This document shows, piece after piece, positions 54,818 to 63,263 of a stretch of 64,000 nt of DNA. The notes under the pieces were generated by a model. That model did not search any database. It was not told the origin of the DNA and saw only the letters and a program-made list of their open reading frames with translations. Within the stretch, counting starts at the first letter, position 1. Each line of letters starts with the position of its first letter. The stretch comes from Methylobacterium platani (GTDB taxonomy: Bacteria > Pseudomonadota > Alphaproteobacteria > Rhizobiales > Beijerinckiaceae), in the NCBI RefSeq assembly GCF_001653715.1, contig NZ_LWHQ01000008.1, positions 48,496 through 112,495 on the forward strand, in the 5' to 3' direction. A program made the position numbers and the translations under genes.

Positions 54818-55801
54818 ATGCGACCGACACGCCGCTCCGTGCTCGCGGGGCTGATGACGGCCGGCGCCCTCGCGCCGGGCCTGGCCGCGACCGTGACGAC
54901 GGGCCCGGCCCGCGCCGCCGAGGAGGCCGGCCCGAAGGAATTCCGGATCGGCTACCAGAAGATCGGGCTCATCGTCGTCACCCGCCAGCGGCAGCTGATC
55001 GAGGCCCAGCTCGCCGGTCGCGGCGTCACGGTGCGCTGGTTCGAGTTCCAGGCCGGCCCGCCCCTGCTCGAGGCGCTCAATGCCGGCGGCATCGATTTCG
55101 GCTATACCGGCGACGCGCCGCCGATCTTCTCCCAGGCCGCCGGCGGCAACCTCGTCTATACGGCGGCCGCGGCGCCGTCGGGCGCGGGCGAGGCGATCCT
55201 CGTCAAGGCGTCCTCGCCGATCCGCACGCTGGCCGACCTCAAGGGCCGGAAGGTCGCGGTCGCCCGCGGCACCTCCTCGCACAACCTCCTGGTCGCGGCG
55301 CTGGAGCAGGCGAACCTGCGCTTCTCGGACATCACGCCCGTCTACCTGTCGCCGGCCGATGCCGGCTCGGCCTTCACCGGCGACAGCGTCGAGGCCTGGG
55401 CGATCTGGGATCCGTTCTTCGCGATCGCCGAGGCGCGCGACAGGACCCGGGTGCTCGCCACCTCCGGGCAGATCCTCGACGTCTCGGGCTACTTCCTGGC
55501 CAACCGGACCTTCGCGCAGGCCCATCCGGCCGTCATCCGGGCGGCGCTGCGGGCGCTGGAGGAGGGTGCGGCCTGGGCCGAGGGCCACCGCGCGCAGGTG
55601 GCGCAGGCGCTGGCCGCGGTGACCGGGATCCCGCTCCCGATCCAGGCGGTCGTCGCCGAGCGGACGCAATTCGCCGTCCGCCCGCTCTCGGAGGCGATCC
55701 TCGCCGGCCAGCAGGCCACCGCCGACCGCTTCCACCGCCTCGGCCTGATCCCGCGGGCGATCACGGTGCGGGACGCCGTCTGGACCGCCCCGCCGTCGTG
55801 A
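54818..55801 (+). CDS. ssuA: Aliphatic sulfonate-type ABC transporter substrate-binding protein
   Basis: 327-residue periplasmic binding protein of the SsuA/NMT1 group. A Tat-type signal (RRSVLAGLMTAGALAPGLAATVTTGPARAA) precedes FRIGYQKIGLIVVTRQR, then the conserved GGIDFGYTGDAPPIFSQAAG and WAIWDPFFA. It would bind alkanesulfonates or taurine. No permease, ATPase or monooxygenase genes are next to it, so it is an orphan that must share a transporter. Confidence 0.88.
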   Translation: MRPTRRSVLAGLMTAGALAPGLAATVTTGPARAAEEAGPKEFRIGYQKIGLIVVTRQRQLIEAQLAGRGVTVRWFEFQAGPPLLEALNAGGIDFGYTGDAPPIFSQAAGGNLVYTAAAAPSGAGEAILVKASSPIRTLADLKGRKVAVARGTSSHNLLVAALEQANLRFSDITPVYLSPADAGSAFTGDSVEAWAIWDPFFAIAEARDRTRVLATSGQILDVSGYFLANRTFAQAHPAVIRAALRALEEGAAWAEGHRAQVAQALAAVTGIPLPIQAVVAERTQFAVRPLSEAILAGQQATADRFHRLGLIPRAITVRDAVWTAPPS

Positions 55802-55925
55802 GCGCGGCCGGCGGCCGGCTCGCAGGCTTTCCGGTCGATCGCGACGCGATGCGAAAAACCGGCTTCGCTCACGCGCCGCGCGGGCCGGCGAGACGACATC
55901 CGGACGCGACCTTCCGGATGTCGTG

Positions 55926-56768
55926 TCACATCGCGGAGGCGGCGACCTGCGGATGCGCGGGCTTGCCCGGCTTCTCGGCCGAGCGGATCGCCTTCCAGGC
56001 GTTGGGCTGGGTGATCGAGGCGCGCAGGGCGGCGACGTTCTGCGCGGCTTCCGCGGGCCCGAGATCGCGGGTCAGCACCTGCTCGGCCTCGGCGAAGCGG
56101 CCCTGCAGACCGAGCACCAGGGCGAGGTTCTGGCGCACCCGCGCGTCGGCGCGGGGATCGAGGCTCGCTTGGCGCAGGGTGGCCTCGGCCTCCGGCAGGC
56201 GCTTGGCCAGCGCGTAGGACAGGCCGAGATTCGACATCACCGTCGGCTCGCCGGGCACGATCTTGAGCGCCGCCTCGTAGTAGCGCTGGGCCTGGACGTT
56301 GTCGCCCATCTGGTCGGCGACCGCGCCTTGCGCGGAGAGCACCCGCCAGTCGGGATTGGCCGGCGAATGGGCGTTGCGCAGCACCTCCGCCGCCTCGGAG
56401 AAGCGGCCGATCTCGGCCAGGCTCTTGCCGTAGGCCGACAGCACCGCCGGGTTCTTCGGGTTGCGCAGGGCCGCCTGCTGCAGCACCGCGGCGGCCTGCG
56501 GCCCCTGGTCGGTCGCCCGCAGGGCGTGGGCGTAGGCCATCGCGGTGCCGAGATCGGACGGGTCCTTCTCGTAGCGCGCGGCGAGGCGCCCGACGTCGCG
56601 GCGCGCGGTGCTCGCCGGGGCGCCGGCATCGATCGACCCGGTAGTGAGGGGCTGGCGCGACAGGCAGCCCGAGGCCAGCAGCGCCACGCTCCCGGCGAGG
56701 ACGAGCCGCCGCAGGGCGGTCGGCCAGGCGGTCGAACGGACGGGACGGGTCTCGACGGTCGCGGGCAT
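55926..56768 (-). CDS. tadD: TPR lipoprotein, TadD-like pilus assembly protein
   Basis: 280-residue lipoprotein (lipobox LASGC with C35) with about five TPR repeats: LGTAMAYAHALRATDQGPQAAAVLQQAAL, AVLSAYGKSLAEIGRFSEAAEVL, WRVLSAQGAVADQMGDNVQAQRYYEAAL and others. This is the form of TadD, which helps assemble the Flp/tight-adherence pilus secretin. Other tad genes are not in the window, so it is separate from the main cluster. A CtrA-like site lies upstream. Confidence 0.83.
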   Translation of the reverse strand: MPATVETRPVRSTAWPTALRRLVLAGSVALLASGCLSRQPLTTGSIDAGAPASTARRDVGRLAARYEKDPSDLGTAMAYAHALRATDQGPQAAAVLQQAALRNPKNPAVLSAYGKSLAEIGRFSEAAEVLRNAHSPANPDWRVLSAQGAVADQMGDNVQAQRYYEAALKIVPGEPTVMSNLGLSYALAKRLPEAEATLRQASLDPRADARVRQNLALVLGLQGRFAEAEQVLTRDLGPAEAAQNVAALRASITQPNAWKAIRSAEKPGKPAHPQVAASAM

Positions 56769-56845
56769 CGGCCACTCCAGGACGGGCCTGGGATGTGGCA
56801 ACCCGCTCCCACGGCCCTCGTGACCGTGGTGATAGGTCGTTAACC

Positions 56846-56860
56846 CTAACCTGCCGTTAA
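56846..56860 (-). promoter_or_regulatory. CtrA-like site upstream of tadD
   Basis: On the minus strand TTAACGGCAGGTTAG is TTAA-N7-TTAG, one base from consensus, followed by a second GGTTAAC half-site at 56,839-56,845. It lies about 78 bases before the tadD start, and pilus genes are known CtrA targets in Caulobacter. Confidence 0.45.
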
Positions 56861-57042
56861 CGCTCCGGCGTCTCCCCGGGCACGGCCTTCGGGGCCGGCG
56901 GCGTCGCCGGCGCCCCGCCCCGGTCGGTGCCGACGCCGTGGCGCCTCGGCGTCACCGCCTCGCCCCGGTGGCGGTCGCCGTCCTCGACGCCGATGGTCTC
57001 GCGGCGCTCCAGCGGGTTGATGGGCTTCCTGTCCTCGGTCAT
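56857..57042 (-). CDS. Small hydrophilic hypothetical protein
   Basis: 61-residue basic, proline-rich protein (MTEDRKPINPLERRETIGVEDGD) with GAGGAG eight bases before its ATG. It has no predicted fold, so it may be disordered. It has no recognised family. Its stop overlaps the CtrA-like site of tadD. Confidence 0.6.
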   Translation of the reverse strand: MTEDRKPINPLERRETIGVEDGDRHRGEAVTPRRHGVGTDRGGAPATPPAPKAVPGETPER

Positions 57043-57207
57043 GGCGGCTCCTCGGCGACGGGTCTCGCCGCATCGTCCCGGGTGACGCCGCAGGCCTGCC
57101 GGGGTTCCCGGGCGCGATCGGTCACGATCGGGCGCGAGCATTGACAACCGCCCCGACTTGTCTCCCCCTCCGGCCTGTCCGGCCCATCGAAGGAAGGGAA
57201 CTCTCGC

Positions 57208-58602
57208 GTGACCACGCTCCTGCCCGCGACCGAAGCCGCCATCCCGATCCGCTGCGTCGACGCCGCCGGCTGGCCGGCCGTCGCGGAGGGCCTGACGCCG
57301 GTCGCCGCCGGCTTCGCCCGGGCGAGCGGGTTCGAGGCGAAGCCCGGCCGGGTCGCGCTGCTGCCGGGACCGGACGGGGCGCTGGCCGCCGTGCTGTTCG
57401 GGATCGAGACCGGCGGGCGGGCCGACCCGTTCGCGGTCGGGCGCCTGCCCGACGCCCTGCCCGAGGGGACCTATCGGCTGGAGGGCCTGCCGGGCGATCC
57501 GGCGCTGGCGGCCCTGGCCTGGCGGCTCTCAGGGTACCGCTTCGGCCGCTACCGCGAGCGGCCGGCGCCGAAGGCCCGGCTGGTCGCGCCCGAGGGGGTC
57601 GACGCGGCGGAGATCGACCGCATCGCCGACGCGGTCGCCGCCGGCCGCGACCTCGTCAACACCCCGGCGAACGATCTCGGCCCGGCGGAGATCGAGGCGG
57701 CGGCGCGCGCGCTCGCCGCGCGCTTCGGCGCCGCCTGCACGGTGGTGGCGGGCGAGGCGCTGGAGCGGGGCTTTCCCCTCATCACCGCCGTCGGCCGGGC
57801 CTCGCCGCGGGCGCCGCGCCTCGTCGACCTCGCCTGGGGCGATCCGGGCGCACCGCGCGTGACCCTCGTCGGCAAGGGCGTGGTGTTCGATACCGGCGGC
57901 CTCGACCTCAAGCCCGCCGCCGCGATGCTGCTGATGAAGAAGGACATGGCGGGCGCCGCGGTGGCGCTCGCCGCCGCCGAGATGGTGATGGGCGCCGGGC
58001 TGCCGGTCCGCCTGCGGGTGCTGATCGCCACGGTCGAGAACGCGGTCGCCGGCGAGGCCTTCCGGCCCGGCGACGTGCTGGCGAGCCGGCAGGGCCTCAC
58101 GGTCGAGATCGGCAACACCGACGCCGAGGGGCGGCTGATCCTGGCCGACGCCCTGGCGCTGGCCGACGAGGAGGCGCCCGACCTCGTCTTCGACTTCGCC
58201 ACCCTCACGGGCGCCGCCCGGGTCGCCCTCGGCCCCGACCTGCCGGCCCTGTTCACCGAGGACGACGCGCTCGCCGCCGAGATCGCCGCCACGGGCCTCG
58301 CGGTCAACGACCCGGTCTGGCGCCTGCCGCTCTGGGCGCCCTATGCTGCCCTCCTCGATTCGAAGATCGCCGACCTCAACAACGTCTCGAGCGGTCCCTT
58401 CGCCGGCGCGGTCACGGCGGCCCTGTTCCTGCGCCGCTTCGCCCCCTCGGCCAAGGCGCATGTCCACCTCGACCTCTACGGCTGGAACCCGGGCACGAAG
58501 CCGGGCCGGCCGGAGGGCGGCGAGGTGCAGACCGCGCGCCTCGTCTACGCGCTCCTGAAGGCGCGCTACGCGGTGCCGAGCGCGGCCCGCTCGGCCTCGT
58601 AG
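57208..58602 (+). CDS. pepA: Leucyl aminopeptidase (M17)
   Basis: 464-residue cytosolic metallo-aminopeptidase. The C-terminal catalytic domain holds GKGVVFDTGGLDLKP, the MKKDMAGAA lysine/aspartate region and the M17 signature NTDAEGRLILADAL, all with metal ligands intact. GTG 57208 follows GGAAGGGAA. Its last 37 bases overlap the convergent EcsC gene. Confidence 0.95.
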   Translation: MTTLLPATEAAIPIRCVDAAGWPAVAEGLTPVAAGFARASGFEAKPGRVALLPGPDGALAAVLFGIETGGRADPFAVGRLPDALPEGTYRLEGLPGDPALAALAWRLSGYRFGRYRERPAPKARLVAPEGVDAAEIDRIADAVAAGRDLVNTPANDLGPAEIEAAARALAARFGAACTVVAGEALERGFPLITAVGRASPRAPRLVDLAWGDPGAPRVTLVGKGVVFDTGGLDLKPAAAMLLMKKDMAGAAVALAAAEMVMGAGLPVRLRVLIATVENAVAGEAFRPGDVLASRQGLTVEIGNTDAEGRLILADALALADEEAPDLVFDFATLTGAARVALGPDLPALFTEDDALAAEIAATGLAVNDPVWRLPLWAPYAALLDSKIADLNNVSSGPFAGAVTAALFLRRFAPSAKAHVHLDLYGWNPGTKPGRPEGGEVQTARLVYALLKARYAVPSAARSAS

Positions 58603-59534
58603 GCCGCGCGCACCACCGCCTTGCCGTAGCGGCGCTCCAGGCGCCGCACGGTGAAGTGGCCGCGGGCGACCGCCTGGAAATGGTCCATGAAGGCGGTGTT
58701 GACGGCGGCCCCCCCGAGGGCGCCGAGCACCGGCACGGCCTGCGCGGCGAGCTTCTGCGACACCACGCCCCCGAAGCGGGCGCCGACCTGGCCGGCAAAG
58801 CGCATCAGCGCCGGCGCGCTCTCGTCGACGAGGCCGCGCCCGGCGGCGTAGCGGGCCGCTTCCGACATCGCCTTGGCGAGCGCACCGCGCACCGCGAAAT
58901 AGCCGCTCTCGGCCGCGTTCCCGGCCGGCGCCTCGGCGTCGGTCCGAGCCGGACCGCGGCCGCCGAGGGCGAAGACCTGCATGCAGGCGAGCGCGGCCTC
59001 CGGATCGCCCAGGTCCTCGCCCTCGCGCTGGGCGATCTCGGCGATCGAGCGCAGCATCAGGGTGGTGGAGAGCGGCAGCTCGACCGCGAGGGTGGACAGG
59101 CCGAAGGCGCCCCCGATGGCGCCCGAGACCGCCGCCAGCGCCTTGTGGCCGCGGTCGCCGGGCGGGAACCGCTCGAGGAGCTCCATCGCGCGGGTGCGCC
59201 AGGACGGGGAGATCTCGGGTCCGAGGGGCGCGAGGGCGCCGGGCTCGGCGCCCGTCTCCGCCGCCTTCGGCAGGGTGGCGAGCGCGACGTGGAGCGCGCC
59301 GCGCATCGCGGTCTCGGTGGCGTGGCCGACCGCGTCCATCACCGGCGCCGGCAGGGCGCGGGTGATCAGGTCGAGGGGGGCGCCGGCCATGGCCGAGAGC
59401 CGGCCGGCGAGGCTCGGCCGCTCCAGGGCGGAGACCGCCCGGCGCAGGGCCGCACGGTCCTCGGCGCTCAGGGGCTCCGGCGCCCCGAGCGGGACCGGGG
59501 ACGGGGCGGGCTCGACGGCGACGATCTCGGACAC
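58566..59534 (-). CDS. EcsC-family protein
   Basis: 322-residue member of the EcsC family. The pattern includes AVSALERPSLAGRLSAMAGAPLDLITRALP, GHKALAAVSGAIGGAFGLSTLAVELPLSTTLMLRSIAEIAQREGEDL (amphipathic membrane-associated region) and a C-terminal DHFQAVARGHFTVRRLERRYG. In Bacillus EcsC goes with an ABC transporter; here no such partner exists, so its role is unknown. GTG 59534 with GAGGGAG seven bases upstream is chosen over the ATG at 59,600. Confidence 0.85.
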   Translation of the reverse strand: MSEIVAVEPAPSPVPLGAPEPLSAEDRAALRRAVSALERPSLAGRLSAMAGAPLDLITRALPAPVMDAVGHATETAMRGALHVALATLPKAAETGAEPGALAPLGPEISPSWRTRAMELLERFPPGDRGHKALAAVSGAIGGAFGLSTLAVELPLSTTLMLRSIAEIAQREGEDLGDPEAALACMQVFALGGRGPARTDAEAPAGNAAESGYFAVRGALAKAMSEAARYAAGRGLVDESAPALMRFAGQVGARFGGVVSQKLAAQAVPVLGALGGAAVNTAFMDHFQAVARGHFTVRRLERRYGKAVVRAAYEAERAALGTA

Positions 59535-59649
59535 GGGCGCTCCCTCGCGGACAACACAGCTCGCGGGATAAAGCTGGGGCGCCGGGGGCGGGTTCCGCAA
59601 GGGGCGGATGATGGGGCGGAAGGCGGGGCGGTGCGCCGTCCGCTCCCCG

Positions 59650-60996
59650 TCAGGCCCGGGCCGGCAGCTCCTCCCGCGGCGCCGGCTCGGTCTCGCCGGG
59701 CAGCAGCCGCAAGGCCAGGCAGAGCAGGGTCACCGGGATGCCGACCGCGGAGGTCAGGACGAAGAAGGTTGGGTAGCCGAGGGACTCGACGGCGAAGCCC
59801 GACAGGCCGCCGACGAACTTGCCCGGCAGGGCGTAGAGCGAGGAGAGCAGCGCGTACTGGGTCGCCGCGAAGGCCGGCGAGGTCAGGCTCGACATGTAGG
59901 CGATGAGCGCCGTGCCCGCGAAGGCGCCGGCGAAGTTGTCGATGCTGATGCTGGCCACCAGCAGCGGCAGGTCGTGGCCGGCGAGCGCCAGCCAGGCGAA
60001 CATCAGGTTCGAGGCCGAGGCGGCGATCCCCCCGATGAGGAGCGCCGGGTAGAGGCCGAGCCGGCTCACCGCGATGCCGCCCGCGAAGGCCCCGGCGATG
60101 CCGATCCAGACGCCGTAGACCTTCGAGACCGTGGCGATCTCCGACAGGGAGAACTGCATGTCGATGTAGAGCGGGTTCGCCATGATGCCCGAGACGATGT
60201 CGGGCAGGCGGTAGACGGTGATGAGCGCCAGGATCAGCACCAGCCCCGTGCCCTTGCGGCGCACCAGGTCCGAGAACGGGTCGACCACCGCCTCGCGCAA
60301 GGCGTGGCGCCAGCCGCGCCGGGGCCCGGGATCCCTGGCCTGGACCTTCGGCGCCGCGAGCGTGCCGGCGACGGCGAGCAGCATCAGGGCCGCCATGCTG
60401 GCATAGGCCGGGGCCCAGCCGAAGGCGTCGGCGACGAACAGCGCGCCGGCCCCGGCGCAGATCCGCGCGAGGCTGTAGCCGAGCTGGTAGGAGGCCAGCA
60501 TCATGCCCTGGCGCTCGGTCGGGGCGGAATCGATGCGCCAGCCGTCGACGACGATGTCCTGGGTCGCGGAGGCGAAGGCGATGACGAGCGCGCAGACCAC
60601 GGTGTAGCCGAGCGAGGCCGCCGGATCGCCCCGGCTCATCGCGATCAGCCCCGCCGCCACGGCCAGTTGCGCCAGCAGCATCCAGGCCCGGCGCCGGCCG
60701 AGGAGCCGCGACAGCACGGGCAGGTCGACCCGGTCGATGACCGGGGCCCAGAGGAACTTCAGCGTGTAGGCGAGCGAGACGTAGCTGAGGAGCCCGATGC
60801 TCGAGCGCTCGATGCCGGCGCTGCGCAGCCAGGCCGACAGGGTGGCGAAGACGAGCAGGATCGGCAGGCCGGCGCCGAAGCCGAGCACCAGCATCATCGC
60901 CATGCGCCGGTCCGCCGCCACGTCCCGCAGGGTGGCGCGGGTGCGGGCGAGCCAGCCCGCCCCCTGTCTCCCGGCCGTCGTCGTCATCGCGCTCAC
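59650..60996 (-). CDS. ampG: AmpG-like muropeptide permease (MFS)
   Basis: 448-residue MFS protein of the AmpG group that imports anhydromuropeptides for cell-wall recycling. The N-terminus has MMLVLGFGAGLPILLVFATLSAWLRSAGIERSSIGL, and the middle has FLWAPVIDRVDLP and SATQDIVVDGWRI, all typical of AmpG. The start is GTG 60996 or ATG 60987, with GGGAGG a little upstream. It lies upstream of EcsC on the same strand. Confidence 0.9.
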   Translation of the reverse strand: MSAMTTTAGRQGAGWLARTRATLRDVAADRRMAMMLVLGFGAGLPILLVFATLSAWLRSAGIERSSIGLLSYVSLAYTLKFLWAPVIDRVDLPVLSRLLGRRRAWMLLAQLAVAAGLIAMSRGDPAASLGYTVVCALVIAFASATQDIVVDGWRIDSAPTERQGMMLASYQLGYSLARICAGAGALFVADAFGWAPAYASMAALMLLAVAGTLAAPKVQARDPGPRRGWRHALREAVVDPFSDLVRRKGTGLVLILALITVYRLPDIVSGIMANPLYIDMQFSLSEIATVSKVYGVWIGIAGAFAGGIAVSRLGLYPALLIGGIAASASNLMFAWLALAGHDLPLLVASISIDNFAGAFAGTALIAYMSSLTSPAFAATQYALLSSLYALPGKFVGGLSGFAVESLGYPTFFVLTSAVGIPVTLLCLALRLLPGETEPAPREELPARA

Positions 60997-61161
60997 TCGT
61001 CCTCCCAGAGGCCTGCGGCGGGTCCCGGCGCCGCGCCCGTCGCCGGCCGCGGATTCGACCCCAGGATATGGGCGGGATCATGATGGACGAAGGATTAACA
61101 TTGCATCCACCGGAGCTTACCTTGCCGTCGGGAACCCCGGCCACGGTCGCGGGTTCGCTGG

Positions 61162-62352
61162 ATGGACGGGGACGATCGGCCCGGCGGGGCCGTCCATTTG
61201 CGAGGGCGGATGTTCGGGTTGGACGCTCCAGGGCTGGCCGAGACGACGAAGACCGCGCCCGCGGCCGATGAGCCGTTCCTGGCCGCCTTCCGGGCGAGCG
61301 CGGCGCCGATGGTCATGACCGACCCGCGCCGGCCCGACAATCCGATCGTCTTCGCCAACCCGGCCTTCTGCCGCCTCACCGGCTACGCGCCGGAAGAGGT
61401 GCTCGGCCGCAACTGCCGCTTCCTCCAGGGGCCCGACACCGATCCCGCCGCCATCGCCCGGGTGCGCGAGGCGGTGGCGGCGGGCGAGCCGCTGCAGGTC
61501 GACATCCTGAACTACCGCAAGGACGGCCGCCCGTTCTGGAACGCCATGACGCTCACCCCGGTGCGCGACGAGACCGGGGCCGTGCGCTCCTACTTCGCGG
61601 TCCTGAGCGACGTCACCCGGACCCGCCAGGCCGAGCGGGCGCTGGCGCGGGAGAAGGACGGGCTCGCCCAGGACCTCGAGGCGCGCAACCGGGCACTCCA
61701 GACCGCCCTCGACCAGCAGACCGCCCTGCTGCACGAGGTCGACCACCGGGTGAAGAACAACCTGCAGGTCATCTCCTCGCTGGTGCTGCTCAAGGCGCGG
61801 CGCGCCCGCGACGCCGCCTGCCGCGACGTGCTGCGCAGCATGGCCGACCGCATCGGGGCGCTCGCCACCGTCCACCGCCTGCTCTACGCGCTGAGCGACG
61901 TCGCCCGCTTCGACCTGCGCGACTTCGCCGACGAGTTCGCGGCCGAGCTCGAGGCCGGCATCGACCCCGACCGGATCGCCCTCGCGATCGACGTCGAGGC
62001 GGTGGCGGTCCCGGCCTCAATGGCCGCGCCCCTGGCGCTCCTGGTGCACGAACTCTCCGTCAACGCGGTCCGGCACGCCTTTCCGGGAGATCGCCGCGGC
62101 CGGGTCGCCATCACGGCGCGGGCCGAGGGCGAGGGCCTGATCCTCGAGGTCAGCGACGACGGGATCGGCCTGCCCGCGCAATCCGACAACCCGGAAGGCT
62201 TCGGCCGCGACCTCGCCGGCATGCTGGTGCGCCAGCTGCGCGGCAGCCTGACCTTCGAGGACCTGGAACCCGGCACGCGGGCGCGGGTCGTCCTGCCGCT
62301 CGTCCCGCCGCTCGCCGCGACGGCGGGACAGGCCCCGGGACAGGGCCTTTGA
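61162..62352 (+). CDS. LOV-domain histidine kinase (HisKA_2/HWE type)
   Basis: 396-residue blue-light-type sensor kinase. The LOV domain spans about residues 38-155 with the photoactive cysteine in GRNCRFLQG (C85), NYRKDGRPFWN and SYFAVLSDVT. The usual flavin-contacting glutamine of GVQxDVT is replaced by Leu in AVLSDVT. Then come a short coiled coil, the HisKA_2 dimerisation/phosphoacceptor segment LLHEVDHRVKNNLQ (H195), and an ATPase (VHELSVNAVRHAF, DDGIGLP). Its stop overlaps the response-regulator start as TTGA. The layout recalls Caulobacter LovK-LovR, which controls the general stress response. Confidence 0.92.
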   Translation: MDGDDRPGGAVHLRGRMFGLDAPGLAETTKTAPAADEPFLAAFRASAAPMVMTDPRRPDNPIVFANPAFCRLTGYAPEEVLGRNCRFLQGPDTDPAAIARVREAVAAGEPLQVDILNYRKDGRPFWNAMTLTPVRDETGAVRSYFAVLSDVTRTRQAERALAREKDGLAQDLEARNRALQTALDQQTALLHEVDHRVKNNLQVISSLVLLKARRARDAACRDVLRSMADRIGALATVHRLLYALSDVARFDLRDFADEFAAELEAGIDPDRIALAIDVEAVAVPASMAAPLALLVHELSVNAVRHAFPGDRRGRVAITARAEGEGLILEVSDDGIGLPAQSDNPEGFGRDLAGMLVRQLRGSLTFEDLEPGTRARVVLPLVPPLAATAGQAPGQGL

Positions 62353-62786
62353 ACGCGGGCGGCCTGCGGGTCCTGATCGTCGAGGACGAGGTGTTCATCG
62401 CCCTCGAGCTCGAATGCCTGCTGGAGGAGGCCGGCCACGTGCCGGTCGGGGTCGCGACCCGCTCGGGCGAGGCGATCGCCCTCGCCCGCGACCTCGCACC
62501 CGACGTCGCCCTCGTCGACATCCATCTCGCCGACGGCCCGACCGGCGTCGCGGTGGCCCAGGCGCTGAGCGCGCAGCCGGGGACCACGGTGCTGTTCACC
62601 ACCGCCAACGCCAAGCGCGTCCCGGCGGATTTCGCCGGGGCCGCCGGGATCATCGCCAAGCCCTATTCCGAGCGGGTGATCCGGGCGGCCCTCGCCTATG
62701 TCGCGGGGCGCTATCACGGCGGCGTGCCGACGGAGCCGCCGGACGGGGTGGTGATGGCGCGGGGGCCGGCTTCCGGCACGCCCTGA
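62349..62786 (+). CDS. Single-domain response regulator
   Basis: 145-residue CheY-like receiver without output domain: acidic pair VEDEVF, phosphoacceptor in DVALVDIHLADGPTG, and the Lys in IAKPYSERV. The TTG start at 62349 overlaps the kinase stop. Such a stand-alone receiver next to a LOV kinase corresponds to LovR, a negative regulator in Caulobacter. The pairing is inferred from position. Confidence 0.88.
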   Translation: MNAGGLRVLIVEDEVFIALELECLLEEAGHVPVGVATRSGEAIALARDLAPDVALVDIHLADGPTGVAVAQALSAQPGTTVLFTTANAKRVPADFAGAAGIIAKPYSERVIRAALAYVAGRYHGGVPTEPPDGVVMARGPASGTP

Positions 62787-62956
62787 CCACGATCCGGCCG
62801 GACCGGCCTTCCGGGTCCCGGCGCCACCTCGTCCCGCGTGACGGATCCGACAGCCGGGCGAGCTTTCGCGGGCATCGCGTGACCGGAGCGCACCGGCGGC
62901 GCTCCACAGGCCGGAGCGAGGCCGCGACCCGTCATCCGGCCGGGCGCCGGACGATC

Positions 62957-62984
62957 CATTTTCCAGTTTCGGAAATGATTTTTT
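62957..62984 (+). terminator. Possible intrinsic terminator after the response regulator
   Basis: CATTTTCC pairs with GGAAATG over AGTTTC with one bulge and is followed by ATTTTTT. The stem is weak but the T-run is good. Confidence 0.4.
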
Positions 62985-63110
62985 CCAAAATTAAAACAAT
63001 CATGCAATGTTGAATTGGCGAGCGGTCGTCTTGTCTGCTTTTGATACCGTGATGAATTGACAATCGACTCCGAATCAAATCACCTGACGCGGTGGAAATG
63101 GAGGCGACAT

Positions 63111-63200
63111 ATGACTATCGGCATTGATATTTTTGGCTATAATGCAGAATTGCTGCAGACATATGTCGACACCGGCATGAGACTGCCCTCGATATCATGA
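63111..63200 (+). pseudogene. 29-codon ORF in frame with the Nudix gene but ended by TGA
   Basis: ATG 63111 follows GGAGG by six to seven bases, the best ribosome-binding site in this region. The peptide begins MTIGIDIFGYNAELLQTYVD and stops at TGA 63,198. The frame then continues open for 21 codons to the Nudix ATG and through it. It may be the separated N-terminus of a longer Nudix protein after a nonsense change, or a leader peptide. Confidence 0.4.
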
Positions 63201-63263
63201 TGTAAATTTCATGCAAGACTACGATTACGCAATGATTTCTCAATACTGCGATGGTGGCGGAAC

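Larger units (their letters stand above)
62787..63263. other. 477-base mostly AT-rich region
   Basis: The first 170 bases are normal GC-rich non-coding DNA. From about 62,955 to 63,260 the DNA is clearly AT-rich and unlike its neighbours. It holds a hairpin followed by ATTTTTT (62,957-62,984), a Shine-Dalgarno GGAGG at 63,101, and a short ORF in frame with the Nudix gene. Confidence 0.6.

Noticed and set aside
63198..63200. TGA in the Nudix frame as a selenocysteine codon
   Set aside because: No SECIS-like hairpin was seen just after it, and Nudix proteins are not known selenoproteins.
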